Assembly (NCBI GenBank): GCA_946122785.1
Contig: CAMGYJ010000007.1
Location: 43,859,587-43,923,586, forward strand
Reading direction: 5' to 3'
DNA length: 64,000 nt
Source of the DNA: Linum tenue
Lineage: Eukaryota; Streptophyta; Magnoliopsida; Malpighiales; Linaceae
Part shown: piece after piece, positions 1 to 11,827 of the stretch
Layout of the letters: the number at the start of each line of letters is the position of its first letter
Numbering within the stretch: the stretch's first letter is position 1
Made by a program: the position numbers and the translations under genes
The notes under the pieces: generated by a model
What the model saw: the letters and a program-made list of their open reading frames with translations, nothing else
What the model was told of the DNA's origin: nothing
Database searches by the model: none

Positions 1-151
1 TGGATTGATTCATGTACAAACATGGGGGACAAGAAACCCCCATCTCTCTGAGCATGAGCAACGGAAGACGATTTATGTTTCATAAATGCTAACTTTCTAG
101 TGGCTGTTGTAGAAAAACATTGGCTTTGCTTTTCTAGCTTCTTTTCTTTCA

Positions 152-972
152 ATGGCGACCTGCAAAGTAGGTCGAATAAAATTGACAATTGTGCCTTGGC
201 TTTTGCTTGTTGAATGCAAGTTGATGGAAATAGCCTTCCAAAATTTCAAAGACGTTTTTCCCCATCCTTTTGGGAGGACAAGTATTGCATTGTGATGAGA
301 TGTTTAAGTGTTGTGGCCGTTCCCCATCCCCTCGAATTCTGATATGTGTTATTACATATCTCATTCTGAACAACTTCTGCCCTTTCAATGCTTTTTCAGC
401 TTAAGACTGCACCTGCAGATTTCCGTTTCCCAACAACCAACCAAACCCGGCACTGCTTCACACGATACATTGAGTTTCATCGGTAACTGGGAACATTTTT
501 GCCTGTTGTGATTTGTATCTCAACCTTATGAATTGTCTTGTGGTTCTGGTTTTGCATTTCCTTAACCTGCACTGTGGATGATTGTTATGATGTTCATAAG
601 GTGCGTTGCTGCAAAGGGGGAAGATGCTGCAGACTGTCAGAAATTCGCCAAATTCTATCGCTCTCTTTGCCCTGGTGAATGGGTATGTCACTGATGAAGT
701 TTTTATTTTCGTAGAAGCTGTGTGAGTGTCCTGGCAAAAGGCTTATACAATGGCTATCTAGAAACTGACATTTACAAGGACCAATTGCCAAGTCCCTTGT
801 TCTGAACACTAGTATTGCAGGGAACAGGGGATGTATGGCTTTTGAATTGAGTTCATGTGTGTGTGCTGCCATGATCATTTGATTTTGTGTTGTCTGGTGA
901 ATCTTTTTGTTGTGGCAGGTTGAGAAATGGAACGAGCAAAGGGAGAACGGGACATTTCCTGGACCTCTGTAG
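152..972 (+). CDS. COX6B: Cytochrome c oxidase subunit 6b, short form (tandem copy 1)
   Basis: Nuclear-encoded subunit of mitochondrial respiratory complex IV, facing the intermembrane space. Three exons are clear: 400-482, 601-682 and 919-972, all with GT-AG borders and matching phases. They encode the whole conserved core, starting LKTAPADFRFPTTNQTRHC and ending ENGTFPGPL. The twin-cysteine helical hairpin is complete, with CX9C (C-FTRYIEFHR-C) then CX10C (C-QKFAKFYRSL-C). Plant short COX6B proteins are about 78 residues and have a tiny first exon. A candidate is 152-166 (ATG GCG ACC TGC AAA then gtaggt), which joins in phase and gives 77 residues. This first exon is inferred; the usual short-form N-terminus is more acidic, so the real start could lie left of the window. 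The copy is paralogous to the long form 1.6 kb downstream, with the same core exon borders. Confidence 0.82.
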
Positions 973-1071
973 AGGGGGTGAAGAGAATCATTGTGCAGTT
1001 TGTTTTCAAGTGGTTGAATGAGCTTTCAATATTTGCGTAACTGTAATGTTCAAGTCGCAAGTTGATTTGGC

Positions 1072-1077
1072 AATAAA
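1072..1077 (+). terminator. Poly(A) signal of COX6B copy 1
   Basis: A canonical AATAAA lies 100 bases after the stop codon of the first COX6B copy, in T-rich sequence. Position and context fit a plant near-upstream polyadenylation element. The actual cleavage site is not visible. Confidence 0.5.
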
Positions 1078-1424
1078 TTTTACTGCCATGCACATTTCGT
1101 TTGAATTTTTTTGTTTCCCCTAGTTGGATCCAACTGTTGGGACTGCCATTTTCAGTCAACCAAATAACGAGTTTGTTTGTTTATTTGTTTGGCATCGTTC
1201 TCACTTCTCTATCTATCCCTCCCTCTCGAGACCATTGCTGTCTCATTGTTTTCGACTTTCGTCGTAATTGTCATCACTACTGCAAGCAAGTGCTGAACTA
1301 GAGATTCATAGATTCATACTAGATGCAAATTCTTCAACGTTGAAGAAGAATATTAGAAACCTAGTACTCTTAATGTATACTTAAAATATTTTTTTAGCTT
1401 ACACAAAACACAAATTAGTTACAC

Positions 1425-1900
1425 AAGAATGCATATCGGAAATATCTCAATCATATTAGCAACATGAGTGCATACCAATTTCTAGGAAGTGCATACTACT
1501 TATTAAAGAATGTATATCATAAAAATCATAATACACAACAAATACCTTTGAATGCATTCATGTAGTTCTTGAATGCATACTACGAACACTAGAATCTATA
1601 TCGGAACAGAGGAATGCATACCGGAAATATAAGAATGCATACCATAATCTGTAGAATGCAAACCACAACACTAAAGAATGCATACAACAAACACTAAAAT
1701 GCATACCACCAAACAGAAGAAATGCATACATTAAATAGAAGAATGCATGCTAGTAATGCATACCAGATACTAGGAAATGCACACCATTTATGAGGGAGAT
1801 ACCAGATACCTTTGGATGCATACTATTAGTTCTTGAATGCACACCCAAACCAAGGAATGCATATCACAAACACAAGAATTCATACCCGAAAATGCATTCT
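1425..1900. repeat. Degenerate array of a GAATGCATACC motif
   Basis: About 20 imperfect copies of an 11-base word close to GAATGCATACC are strung through this AT-rich spacer between the two COX6B copies. Copies occur near 1429, 1571, 1612, 1633, 1676, 1698, 1719, 1741, 1756, 1817 and 1855, among others. Spacing is mostly 15-30 bases, so it is a loose interspersed array rather than a strict tandem repeat. Each good copy contains ATGCAT. I see no gene in it, and its origin is not recognised. Confidence 0.7.
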
Positions 1901-2200
1901 AGTTATAGCCAAATCGATACCATAAACAACCTTATTGATACCAAAACGAACAAAGTAAACCCCTATAGTTCTTAGTTTGTTTTTCATTTATGTTACATGG
2001 AATTTACAGATTCAACAATGGTCGACTAAAACAATTCACAATAGCGATAATCTCTACAATCAACGGAAGTTGTAACGACACTAATGAATCTAGGGGAAGT
2101 TTAGTGAACGATAGTGTCGATTACTCGATTTGAGAGGCACTGACGTCTAAGAACAAAAATTCTGATCGGAAAATAAGTTTGAGATTCCCAGCTCGAGATC

Positions 2201-2242
2201 GGCCCATGTAGTGGTCCGCTGCCAACTTCTCTGGAAAGCCCA
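2201..2242 (+). promoter_or_regulatory. Site II motifs upstream of long COX6B
   Basis: GGCCCA (2201-2206) and AGCCCA (2237-2242) are reverse-strand forms of the plant site II element TGGGCC/T. They lie about 330-370 bases upstream of the COX6B start codon. Paired site II elements bound by TCP-type factors are established in promoters of plant oxidative phosphorylation genes. The role here is inferred from sequence and position only. Confidence 0.5.
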
Positions 2243-2567
2243 AATTTCTGGAAGATATAGATACTTTCTCATCTCGACAAACGATCCTTCCTCAGCCTTC
2301 ACCCAACGGGAAGTTGCCACGTTCCGCAACTCCACGTCATATCACTGCCAGTGCGACCACATTTTTTTACCCAGCACCACAATCAGCCAGCCAGTAACTA
2401 AACTGAAAGCTCCGCGTCTTAACCCAACCACAGTTGTAGCAGTAACCACTAACCACTCTCTTCTTCTCCAGTTCCTCCATCGCGTCTTCCGATAGGCCCT
2501 TCCTTCCTTCCTTCGAAGCACAGACACCAAAAAAGCTCCAACCAGATCTCTTCCTTCTCCTGTGACA

Positions 2568-5000
2568 ATGGCGGAAGCTGCAGCCACCGGTCCCCTCTCT
2601 CTCTCCGAGGTAATTCTCGCTTCTCTTTCTCAGTCTCTCCTCCTCGTTTCTTCTTGCTCCTGATTTCCTGGCTATTGGAATCGTCCTCCCGTACTAGTTT
2701 CGATCCGTCGACCTTCTTTTCCTGTGGTTAATCGTTGCTCTGGCGTCTGCTCGGCGCTTTGATCTTCGATTCGTGTATTTCCGGCTAAATCGTTTCCCGA
2801 TTTCCGTTTCCACTCAATCCGGAAACGTACCGGCTCGTCGGAGCCGTGAAGGAGATCGCGCTTATCGGTTTTGGCGGTGTTATTGTACGCCTGATTGTGA
2901 AATTCATTCCGATAGGCTCACGCTTCTCAAGGAAAAGTCTTTGTGTTGCATAGAAATGAAGGATTTAGTTGAACGCAGCAGCTCTGGATGAAGGAAATGG
3001 TTGCTTCGATCTTAAGCTAGAGTAATTAAGATTGATGATTGTCCTGTTGTTAGGAAAAATCTACTCGCTTCTTGATAAATTGAGTCGTTTCTTGTTATAT
3101 CTTCTTGAGTGTATTGGTAGACCGATTGAAAGTTCTGTTCGTATAGGCTCCTGCTTCTCTAGTTACTTTACAGGGACTGTTATTTTGGCCCTGTAGAAAT
3201 GACGGGTCAAGTTGAGCCTTGGTTTGGTGTTTGGATGAATGAATTGCGTGCATGATATACTAGAGAATATCTGAGTTTGGATGAATTGAGCCTCGTTTGA
3301 TTAGTCTGTAAGTGAAAGAAAAGGTTGCAGCATATGTAAGCAAGCACTGATTTTTTGCTGAAGTTTTTATGCTTGAAAAGAAAGCTTGGATTCCGATTCT
3401 TTGCTGAAGTTGATCAAGTTTTATTTCCTCTTAGTGACGAAATGAATTTATACCATCATTAATGAGGGGATTCTGCCTGATTTTTTCTCTGTTTCACTAA
3501 ACTTCATTGAACTAGTTTAGGCTACAATACTCACTGTTTGTGGTATGTGATTACAAGATGTTCTGCCCTAATTTTTGCCTTCGGAATACTTGAGTTGGAA
3601 TTCTGTGCTGATGCAAAGTCACAGAGGGAGCATAAGAGGATCCCTTTCTAGCAACTCCTTCCTTCATTTGTGCGAATAATTGTAACACCTTATGTGTTTT
3701 TAGTTGCTATGGACGTGATGTTGTGCCTGCTTTACCATACTGATAATAGTTCGACTCTGCCCACTGAAATGCAGCAATACTTGTTGAAGGAGAAAGAGGA
3801 GAAGCCAGTTGTGGATGTGAAGCCTGTGGACGTTAAAGAAGAATCAGCTCCTGCTCCTGCTGTTTCTGTGGAATCTGTTACAGAGAAAGCTGTGGAGATA
3901 GGTGAAGCCATCGTCGAGAAAGCGGTTGAAACAACAGAAGCTGTTGCAGAGAAGGCTGTAGAGATAACTGAAGCTGTTGTCGAGGGTAAAACTGAAGATA
4001 CACCTGTTGCTACTGAAGAACCCACTAAAGATACTCCTGCTGCTGCTAAAACTGGTTCTGATGATGCTCCTCCTGCTGCATCTGAAGAAATTACTGAACC
4101 AACCACAGAAGAAGTTGCTGAGGTGGCCCCTGAAATAAAGGTATAACCTGTACTGTCACCATTCTTTTCATCGATGAATAACTCCATGATGATTGTTCTC
4201 TTACATCTTTATCTGTCACTGTGTGTCTGGTCACCCTATTTACAGCTTGAGACTGCACCGGCAGATTTCCGTTTCCCCACCACAAACCAAACAAGACACT
4301 GCTTTACCCGCTATATTGAGTTCCACAGGTAAGGGGAATTCTATGTGTGGTTCTTGAACTTCAGCTGTTGCCTATTAATTCCTGAAATGGGGTGTTTAAC
4401 TGCTGCTGGTGCTTGTCTTGTCGTGGAAATTTTTGCAATATTCTTAAGATGCGTGGCTGCTAAAGGAGAAGATGCTCAGGACTGCCAGAAATATGCGAAA
4501 TATTACCGTTCACTTTGCCCCAGCGAATGGGTAAGTGATTCTTTAGAACTTTCATATCCCAAAAAATATGACACATAGTTCTGTTTGATGCAAACTCAGA
4601 TAATCTGTATTTGGAAGCTGTTACATACTCAGGATAGTGATTACTGAAAGAGCTCTGGTGTTGATTGGGATAGTACACTGAATGTTAGGCTGTTGCAGTT
4701 GCAAGGCTGAGTTGGTTATAGGAAATAAGTTAGGCATAATAAGCAGAACAACCAAGTTGGAAACAGACTTAGTTCATTTCAGCTTATAGTCCAAGTTGGT
4801 ACCTTGATCTAGTTACCACTGGTTAGTGGCATAACATCTTCTACTACTGCTGCTTTGATCTTGCAATTTGTTGGTATACATTGATTATCTTGTATGCATA
4901 CTTTGGTGTTGAAGCTAATTTTGTGACATTTTAATGGATGTCACAGGTTGATAGATGGAATGAGCAGAGGGAGAATGGTACATTCCCTGGTCCTCTTTAA
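2568..5000 (+). CDS. COX6B: Cytochrome c oxidase subunit 6b, long form (tandem copy 2)
   Basis: Mitochondrial complex IV subunit of the plant long type, equivalent to Arabidopsis COX6B-1. Five exons join in phase: 2568-2609, 3775-4140, 4246-4328, 4449-4530 and 4947-5000, giving 208 residues. Exon 1 encodes MAEAAATGPLSLSE. Exon 2 encodes the plant-specific acidic extension of about 120 residues, rich in Glu, Ala, Val and Pro, with internal repeats of the type EKAVEI-EAIVEKAVE. The last three exons give the conserved core with CX9C (C-FTRYIEFHR-C) and CX10C (C-QKYAKYYRSL-C). The core differs from copy 1 at a few positions, for example CPSEWVDRW against CPGEWVEKW. The start was chosen because exon 1 has the family N-terminus and a clean donor. 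Site II motifs lie upstream. The first intron, 1165 bases, is much longer than the others. Confidence 0.95.
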
Positions 5001-6514
5001 ATGGGAACCTCTCAAGAGGCATATCGGGTGCTTGTTCATCTCTGTAAGACTTTAGTTCTGAATCATTGTTAGGGAGTGCCTATCTGAATGTTAGAGAGGC
5101 AACAATAATGAATTTTTTTACGCGTCGAATTCAAACTTTTAGTGCCAACATGGACTTGGCACTGCTCAAGAGGCTAGACGTGCACTTGCTCTCATCATCT
5201 TTACATGGTGAGAAATTTTTCATGTACGTACGTAACTGCTACTTGGTTTTAGCGGGTACCGAAACTACTTGTTACAATCTAAAGGCAGAATCGGTGATGC
5301 AGAATTACTTGGTTACGTAATAAAAGATACTATACTGCTACATTTCTTGCAAATGCAGTATGCTTGTGGCAGGAGTTTGGTTGGTTACCTGGGTTGAGAA
5401 TTCATAATGGCTGTCTATCATGTGTTGATGTATTTGTGGCGGCATTTTTCAGCTTGCTTGATCTTTGTTATTTCTTCTATGATTTTGCTTTAAGGTCTGG
5501 AATTAGAGATTTAAATCCGAATCTGTAATTGTGCTCTGGTGGATGAAGACAGAGTGCAGTACTAGGATATTGGGATGTTTCAACTTTTGAGCTCATCCTA
5601 GGTGTTAATGGTGAGGCAGAAATGCAACGCGGCCACAATATTAACTGGGATTATAGGGTTATATTTGAGGTATCGCCCATTGAAATCGAAAACAATTCCT
5701 GATTGCAATCGTTTGATAATTGATAGCACTTCGATACAAATGTGAACTTCGGATGGAAAATGAAGGTGATCGGAGCTCGGAAGAAGACTGACAGCACTAG
5801 CCTCGAAGGAGTCGACGATCGCTGTTGCAGAATCCCAGACTTACTGGTGAAGAGAAGGACCTGTTGCAGAGTCCACGATCGTTTAAGCTCTTACCTATCT
5901 TACGGCTGCGGGGATGATAGACAAACTGTTCCTTCGCCAGCAAATACATGCCAGTACCAACCAACATGTTCATTGAGACCAATTAGACTCACTTCAGACG
6001 ACCTTTTATATAATCAATTAATCATCATCGACTCACAAGTCCTTTTGTTGTTGTATAAGCTTGGCCATAAACCCTGTGATTGTTCATATTTCTAAGGACT
6101 CGACTAGCACCCATCGGTACTACTTTCCAGTCCCATTCTCTTCCAAAACGTTATGACATCGATGCTGCATTGCTTGGTTTTTGTGAGTTAAATAAAAACA
6201 GATAGGCTATGAATCAGGCTTCATTGGAAACTACCCAAAGGCCAAAACCAACATAACGAACAGAGTGCAGAAAACAAAAACATCAAATACATTCAGATCA
6301 TAACACCGTCGAAACAGTGATGGAGAAACCGAAACAGTCTCAAATGTATCTTCTTTCTACTAATAACCGGAATATAGACAGGAATTCTTCAAATGAAACA
6401 GATGGGAAACTAACAATCCAGCCTAACATCAAACACCATATTTCCTCCACAGAATCCAAAGGCCTCGAGAGGAGGCAGCAAAATCCAACAACCCAAATCA
6501 GAATCCATCCTTCT
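5001..6514. other. Intergenic, no gene seen
   Basis: This stretch holds the 3' flank of COX6B copy 2 (an AATAAA at 5319-5324 could be a late poly(A) signal) and the 3' flank of the minus-strand histone gene. Open frames near 5742-6095 have no recognisable domains, no splice support and ordinary intergenic composition. I found no RNA gene or mobile element here. Confidence 0.5.
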
Positions 6515-7461
<947 letters not shown>

Positions 7462-7589
7462 CTCGACGATGAGATATGAGCAGAGGAATCGAAAGACGGC
7501 GAGCTCGAAACTTCAAGGCGAGACGAATATCCGTTAGCTTGCTCGTTCAAATGGAGGTTTTCTGATTTCCCCCCGCTTTGCATCGAGCT

Positions 7590-7909
7590 ATTTATAGGGC
7601 CACGCAACGTGGGCGGCCACGGTTTACGTTTACCGTGCTTCTATTCCTGGCCGGAATCGGACGGCGTCGACCCCGTTCGTTTGTGTTTTTTTCTCCGCAC
7701 ATCTAACGGCTTAGATTTAATCCTAGTCAATTGCTTCGGATCGTGAAACCCCATAGCTCGCTTCCTATTGGTTGAAATTTTGCAACATTTTTTTTCACTG
7801 TACCACAACGGGACGGCGGTTTTCTTTGCCGCTCCGTCGGTCACGTAGTGGCTTGGGCTTTCGTGCGGGTCAAGCAGTCAAGTTGTAATGGGCCGGCCGG
7901 CCGGGCCCA
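7590..7909. promoter_or_regulatory. Divergent promoter between H3.3 and seryl-tRNA synthetase
   Basis: For H3.3 (minus) a TATA box reads TATAAAT on the reverse strand at 7590-7596. Toward the synthetase there are three site II motifs: TGGGCT at 7854-7859, TGGGCC at 7889-7894 and GGCCCA at 7904-7909. The last two flank a palindromic run of GGCC. Site II elements fit a nuclear gene for an organelle protein. No TATA box was seen near the synthetase start. Confidence 0.55.
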
Positions 7910-8058
7910 AATGGGATTATTAATTTTCTTTTTCCAAGATGGATTTTGTTATTTTTTTGAACAAAATAATTCTCTGGAGACTGGAGCAAATTTTTTGGAA
8001 GATCCAATTTTAACTCCGGAGAAGAGAGGAGCAGGAGAGAGCAAGCGAGATAGCGGCA

Positions 8059-11000
8059 ATGGGGTTGCATAGTTATTTTGGCGGGACGACCATACAAACC
8101 CTGAAGATGGCGGCAGTTCCGGCGTATTCTCGCGTCATCTTCAGGCCGATTTCCAGAACCCTAGTAGCGCTGGATTCATTTCCTCGCCATTCTCCCAGAC
8201 CTCCTTTTCCAATGCTGGCTCGAGCGCTTTCAACGGCCGCGGCTGTTCAAACAACTACACCAAGTACTGAAAGCATGGGAACTGCAACTGGTGAGCGAAT
8301 ACTCTAGCCATTTCCTATCGATGGAAACAATCAGGGGATTTTTTATTGGTCGAATTTGATTTGATTTGAGATGATATCTTCAGTGGCGAAGCCGCAGTGG
8401 AAGGCTGCAATTGACTTCAAGTGGATAAGGGATAACAGAGAGGCAGTTGCTGAGAACATTAGGAAGAGGAACTCCAAAGCCAGCTTGGAGCTTGTGCTCG
8501 AGCTGTACGAGAAAATGCTGGCTGTTCAAAAGGTCGGAGCTTTTGTCGACTTGCATCCTTCTGAACCCTTTGTTAGTCTATACTTGTTTTGCTTATAGCT
8601 GGAATGCATGTTGGATTCTGTTCGAGTTTCTTTCTTCAGAGTTCTTTGTGTTTATATCAAATGTAGAATGTTGAAGAATGTGGTGTCAAACTGAGGCTTG
8701 TTTGCTTCTCAGTTTTATCTAATTGCTTCTTCCAGATAGCAGGAAGTTGAAAGGCTTCGTGGGGAAAGGAATGCAGTCGCAAACAAGATGAAAGGAAAGT
8801 TAGAGCCATCAGAACGTCAAAAGTTCATAGAGGCAGGTTAGAATTCTCTTTAATCGTAGGATCGCTTCGTTTTTCACCCCCTATTTTGGGTACTCCTAGT
8901 ATTAAAATCACTCTGCTTCAGGAAAGAATTTGAAGGAAGCACTCACTAGTTTGGAAGAAGACCTGGTTAAGCTGAGCGATGAGCTTCAGCTAGAAGCGCA
9001 ATCTATACCTAACATGACCCATCCAGACGTTCCGATTGGAGGCGAGGATTCCTCAGCTGTTAGAAAAATGGTATAGTTCTAATATATGTCTCTTGCCATC
9101 GCTCTCTCTCTCTCTCTTGTATGGTGTGTCTATTTTGGTGTTTTATAACAGTTATGCGGTACTAAGTTCATGGTGTTCTCATAAACATATATTGTGGTTC
9201 TCTTTAGGTTGGCAGTCCACGTGAGTTCAGCTTCCCCATGAAGGACCACCTTCAACTTGGAAAAGAACTTGATTTATTTGATTTCGATGCCGCAGCAGAG
9301 GTACTCTTTCTGTTAGATTTAAGGTATTAATTAATGCACATCATTAAGGTTTCTTGACTCATCGTACATGGTTTCATGTAATGATTCTATTTTTTTTAGA
9401 ATTAAGCTAAATCGTACAATGCTAAGAGCTTCTGCAACTCCAATTCTTTGACTTGTCGGCCTTAGTTTCATGCTGGATAACATTTAACTAATCCCAGCAG
9501 AGATTTCAGGATCTAGGACTGAATCCCTCCTGCTGAAGTAAGATAGAGTTCCTAATTTTTAAATTTGGTTATACAGGTTAGTGGATCAAAGTTCTATTAT
9601 CTGAAGAATGAAGCAGTTTTGCTCGAAATGGCCCTGGTCAATTGGACCCTTTCCCAAGTGATGCAAAAAGGATTTACACCATTGATAACCCCAGAAATCG
9701 TAAGGTCGTCTATTGTTGAAAAGTGTGGCTTTCAGCCTCGTGGAGACAATACCCAGGTTCGTTTTTTTATGTGTGTGTTATTTGCTATGTTCATCATGGC
9801 TTCAGTTCCATCTGTGTTCCTCTCTCTCTCTTTTATAAGTTTTGTCCCTCTCTTCATTAGCTTTAGTTAACCCCTTATCCATTGGAAGAAAATATTTTCC
9901 TTTTAGCTACAAGAAGTGGAGAGCAGCCCCCTGATCTTTTTTATATTCTTTCGTTATGCCTGTTAATGTAAGTATGGGATCTTTTAACAGGTATACTCGA
10001 TTGAGGGTAGTGATCAATGCCTCATTGGTACGGCAGAGATTCCTGTGGGAGGAATTCATATGGATTCTATACTTGCTGAATCATCGTTGCCTTTGAAGTA
10101 TGCTGCATTTTCCCATTGCTTCCGCACAGAGGCTGGTGCTGCTGGACTAGCAACAAGGTGCATAACTTTATTTTGTTAGTGATCAACTGATCCTTATGTC
10201 TTTATGCCTATTAAATGTCATTATTTGTATCCATGCTAATATTTGAAGCGCCGTTCCCTTTGGTTGCAGGGGTCTTTACCGAGTGCACCAATTCAGTAAA
10301 GTGGAGATGTTTGTTCTATGTCGACCTGAAGAAAGTGATGCATATCATGAGGAGCTCATTACAATTGAAGAAGACCTCTTCTCTTCACTGGGTTTGCATT
10401 ATAAGTAAGTGTGTCTCTTCCACTGAATGCTTTTTCTGTTCTGTCTTCCCTATACTCTCTTGCTCCTCTAATAGGGGCCGTTCGGTTTTTTGCTAGTAGA
10501 ACTTTGGACATGGCCTCTGAAGACTTAGGTGCGCCTGCTTACCGTAAATTTGATGTGGAGGCATGGATGCCTGGTTTAGGGCGCTATGGTGAGGTATATT
10601 GGGACTTGCACCTTGTTTCTTATACTTGACGTGATTTACTCTATTCTGTAGAACATCTTCCTCAATGTTCATCAGTTTATTAGGTGTGTTAGTTTTGGGT
10701 AATAAGTAACTTAGAAGTGAAACAGAAGCTAAAACTCAAAACTTAGAAGAGATTTCAGCAAAAGCCGAATCAAACACCCCCACCATGATGCTCAGAACCC
10801 TAGTGGACAAAGTAGCTTAAAAGTTAAAACTTGATAAGTTATGATCCTCGATCCTAACTGTGCACATCTGTTGACAGATCTCAAGTGCATCAAATTGTAC
10901 TGACTACCAAAGTCGCCGGCTAGGGATCCGATACCGTCCAGCAGAATTGGCAGCATCCACAAATCCTAAGAAGGGTGGTAAAAGCAACCTTGCTCCGACA

Positions 11001-11174
11001 AAGTTCGTACACACTTTGAATGCTACTGCTTGTGCCATCCCTCGTATGATAATATGTATACTGGAAAACAATCAACAAGAGGACGGGAGTGTCATAATCC
11101 CAGAGCCACTGCGGCCTTTCATGGGTGGTATGGAGCTTATATTGCCCAAGCACACTGGTAAGCTGACTGGGTAA
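8059..11174 (+). CDS. SRS: Organellar seryl-tRNA synthetase
   Basis: Class II aminoacyl-tRNA synthetase that charges tRNA-Ser in chloroplasts and mitochondria. Ten exons join in phase: 8059-8290, 8384-8532, 8740-8836, 8922-9070, 9208-9300, 9577-9756, 9991-10157, 10270-10404, 10500-10593 and 10878-11174, giving 530 residues. The first 78 or so residues are rich in Ser, Arg, Ala and Pro and look like an organelle targeting peptide. Next comes the long helical arm that binds tRNA ([18 protein letters not shown] onward). The catalytic core has motif 1 around [11 protein letters not shown], motif 2 [20 protein letters not shown], and motif 3 around [18 protein letters not shown] ending RPFMGG. An in-frame ATG at 8107 is an alternative start and could give a different transit peptide. 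The closest known relative is the Arabidopsis dual-targeted enzyme (At1g11870). No lesions were seen. Confidence 0.94.
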
Positions 11175-11827
11175 CGATCTTATCGAAGAAATTCCGTGAG
11201 TCATTTCGGTGAGAAAGAATACAAGGACTGAAATGTGAACCGGCGTGGAGTTTGATCCCTGGGGGCTTTATGCTTTGCTGGAGGGAGCTACGGCTGAAGC
11301 TTTTGGTTTAAGCAGTTCTGAGTTTTTGCTTTGTGCGAGGCCAATGGTTAAGTTTGCCGGTTTCATTATAATTTTATATTTGATCATTAGGGTTGGTTTG
11401 CACTGGATGGTGGGATTGTTCAGAATATTGCTTGGATTGTGAAATAGATGGGTTTTGGAAAGGATTGGTGGGAAGTGGATTGTTTGAAGTTGGTTAGAAC
11501 GTGGATCGTGACTTGCGGATTGTTTGAAGTTGGTTACGCTTGCAAATGAGTAAAATTGGACGGTGGATTTCAGCAAGACACCTTGTTTAATCCATGTTGG
11601 CTTTCAGTCTCTTAAATTCATCGTCTCAACATCAAGTCATGTATCCCAATTCCCAAATCTATCAATACAAATTCATCATCCAAGACGAAAATAACAGCTC
11701 TGCAAGTCTTGTGGAGCTGACAAGTGATGATATCTCAGCTCCAAAACTGACGGTTAGCCAACAATCTTAACTCTCTGCTGTTGAATGCTGTTGTTCCTGC
11801 CTGGTTGGAATAAGTTGTTTTCCCGAG
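11175..11827. other. Convergent intergenic region
   Basis: This 650-base gap lies between the 3' ends of the synthetase (plus) and TL29 (minus) and presumably holds both 3' untranslated regions. It contains a short duplicated phrase, GATTGTTTGAAGTTGGTTA, near 11480 and 11519. No gene was recognised. Confidence 0.5.

Noticed and set aside
3732..4187. A 151-codon minus-strand Ser/Thr-rich frame
   Set aside because: It is the reverse of the acidic Glu/Ala-rich exon 2 of COX6B. The low-complexity composition keeps it open.
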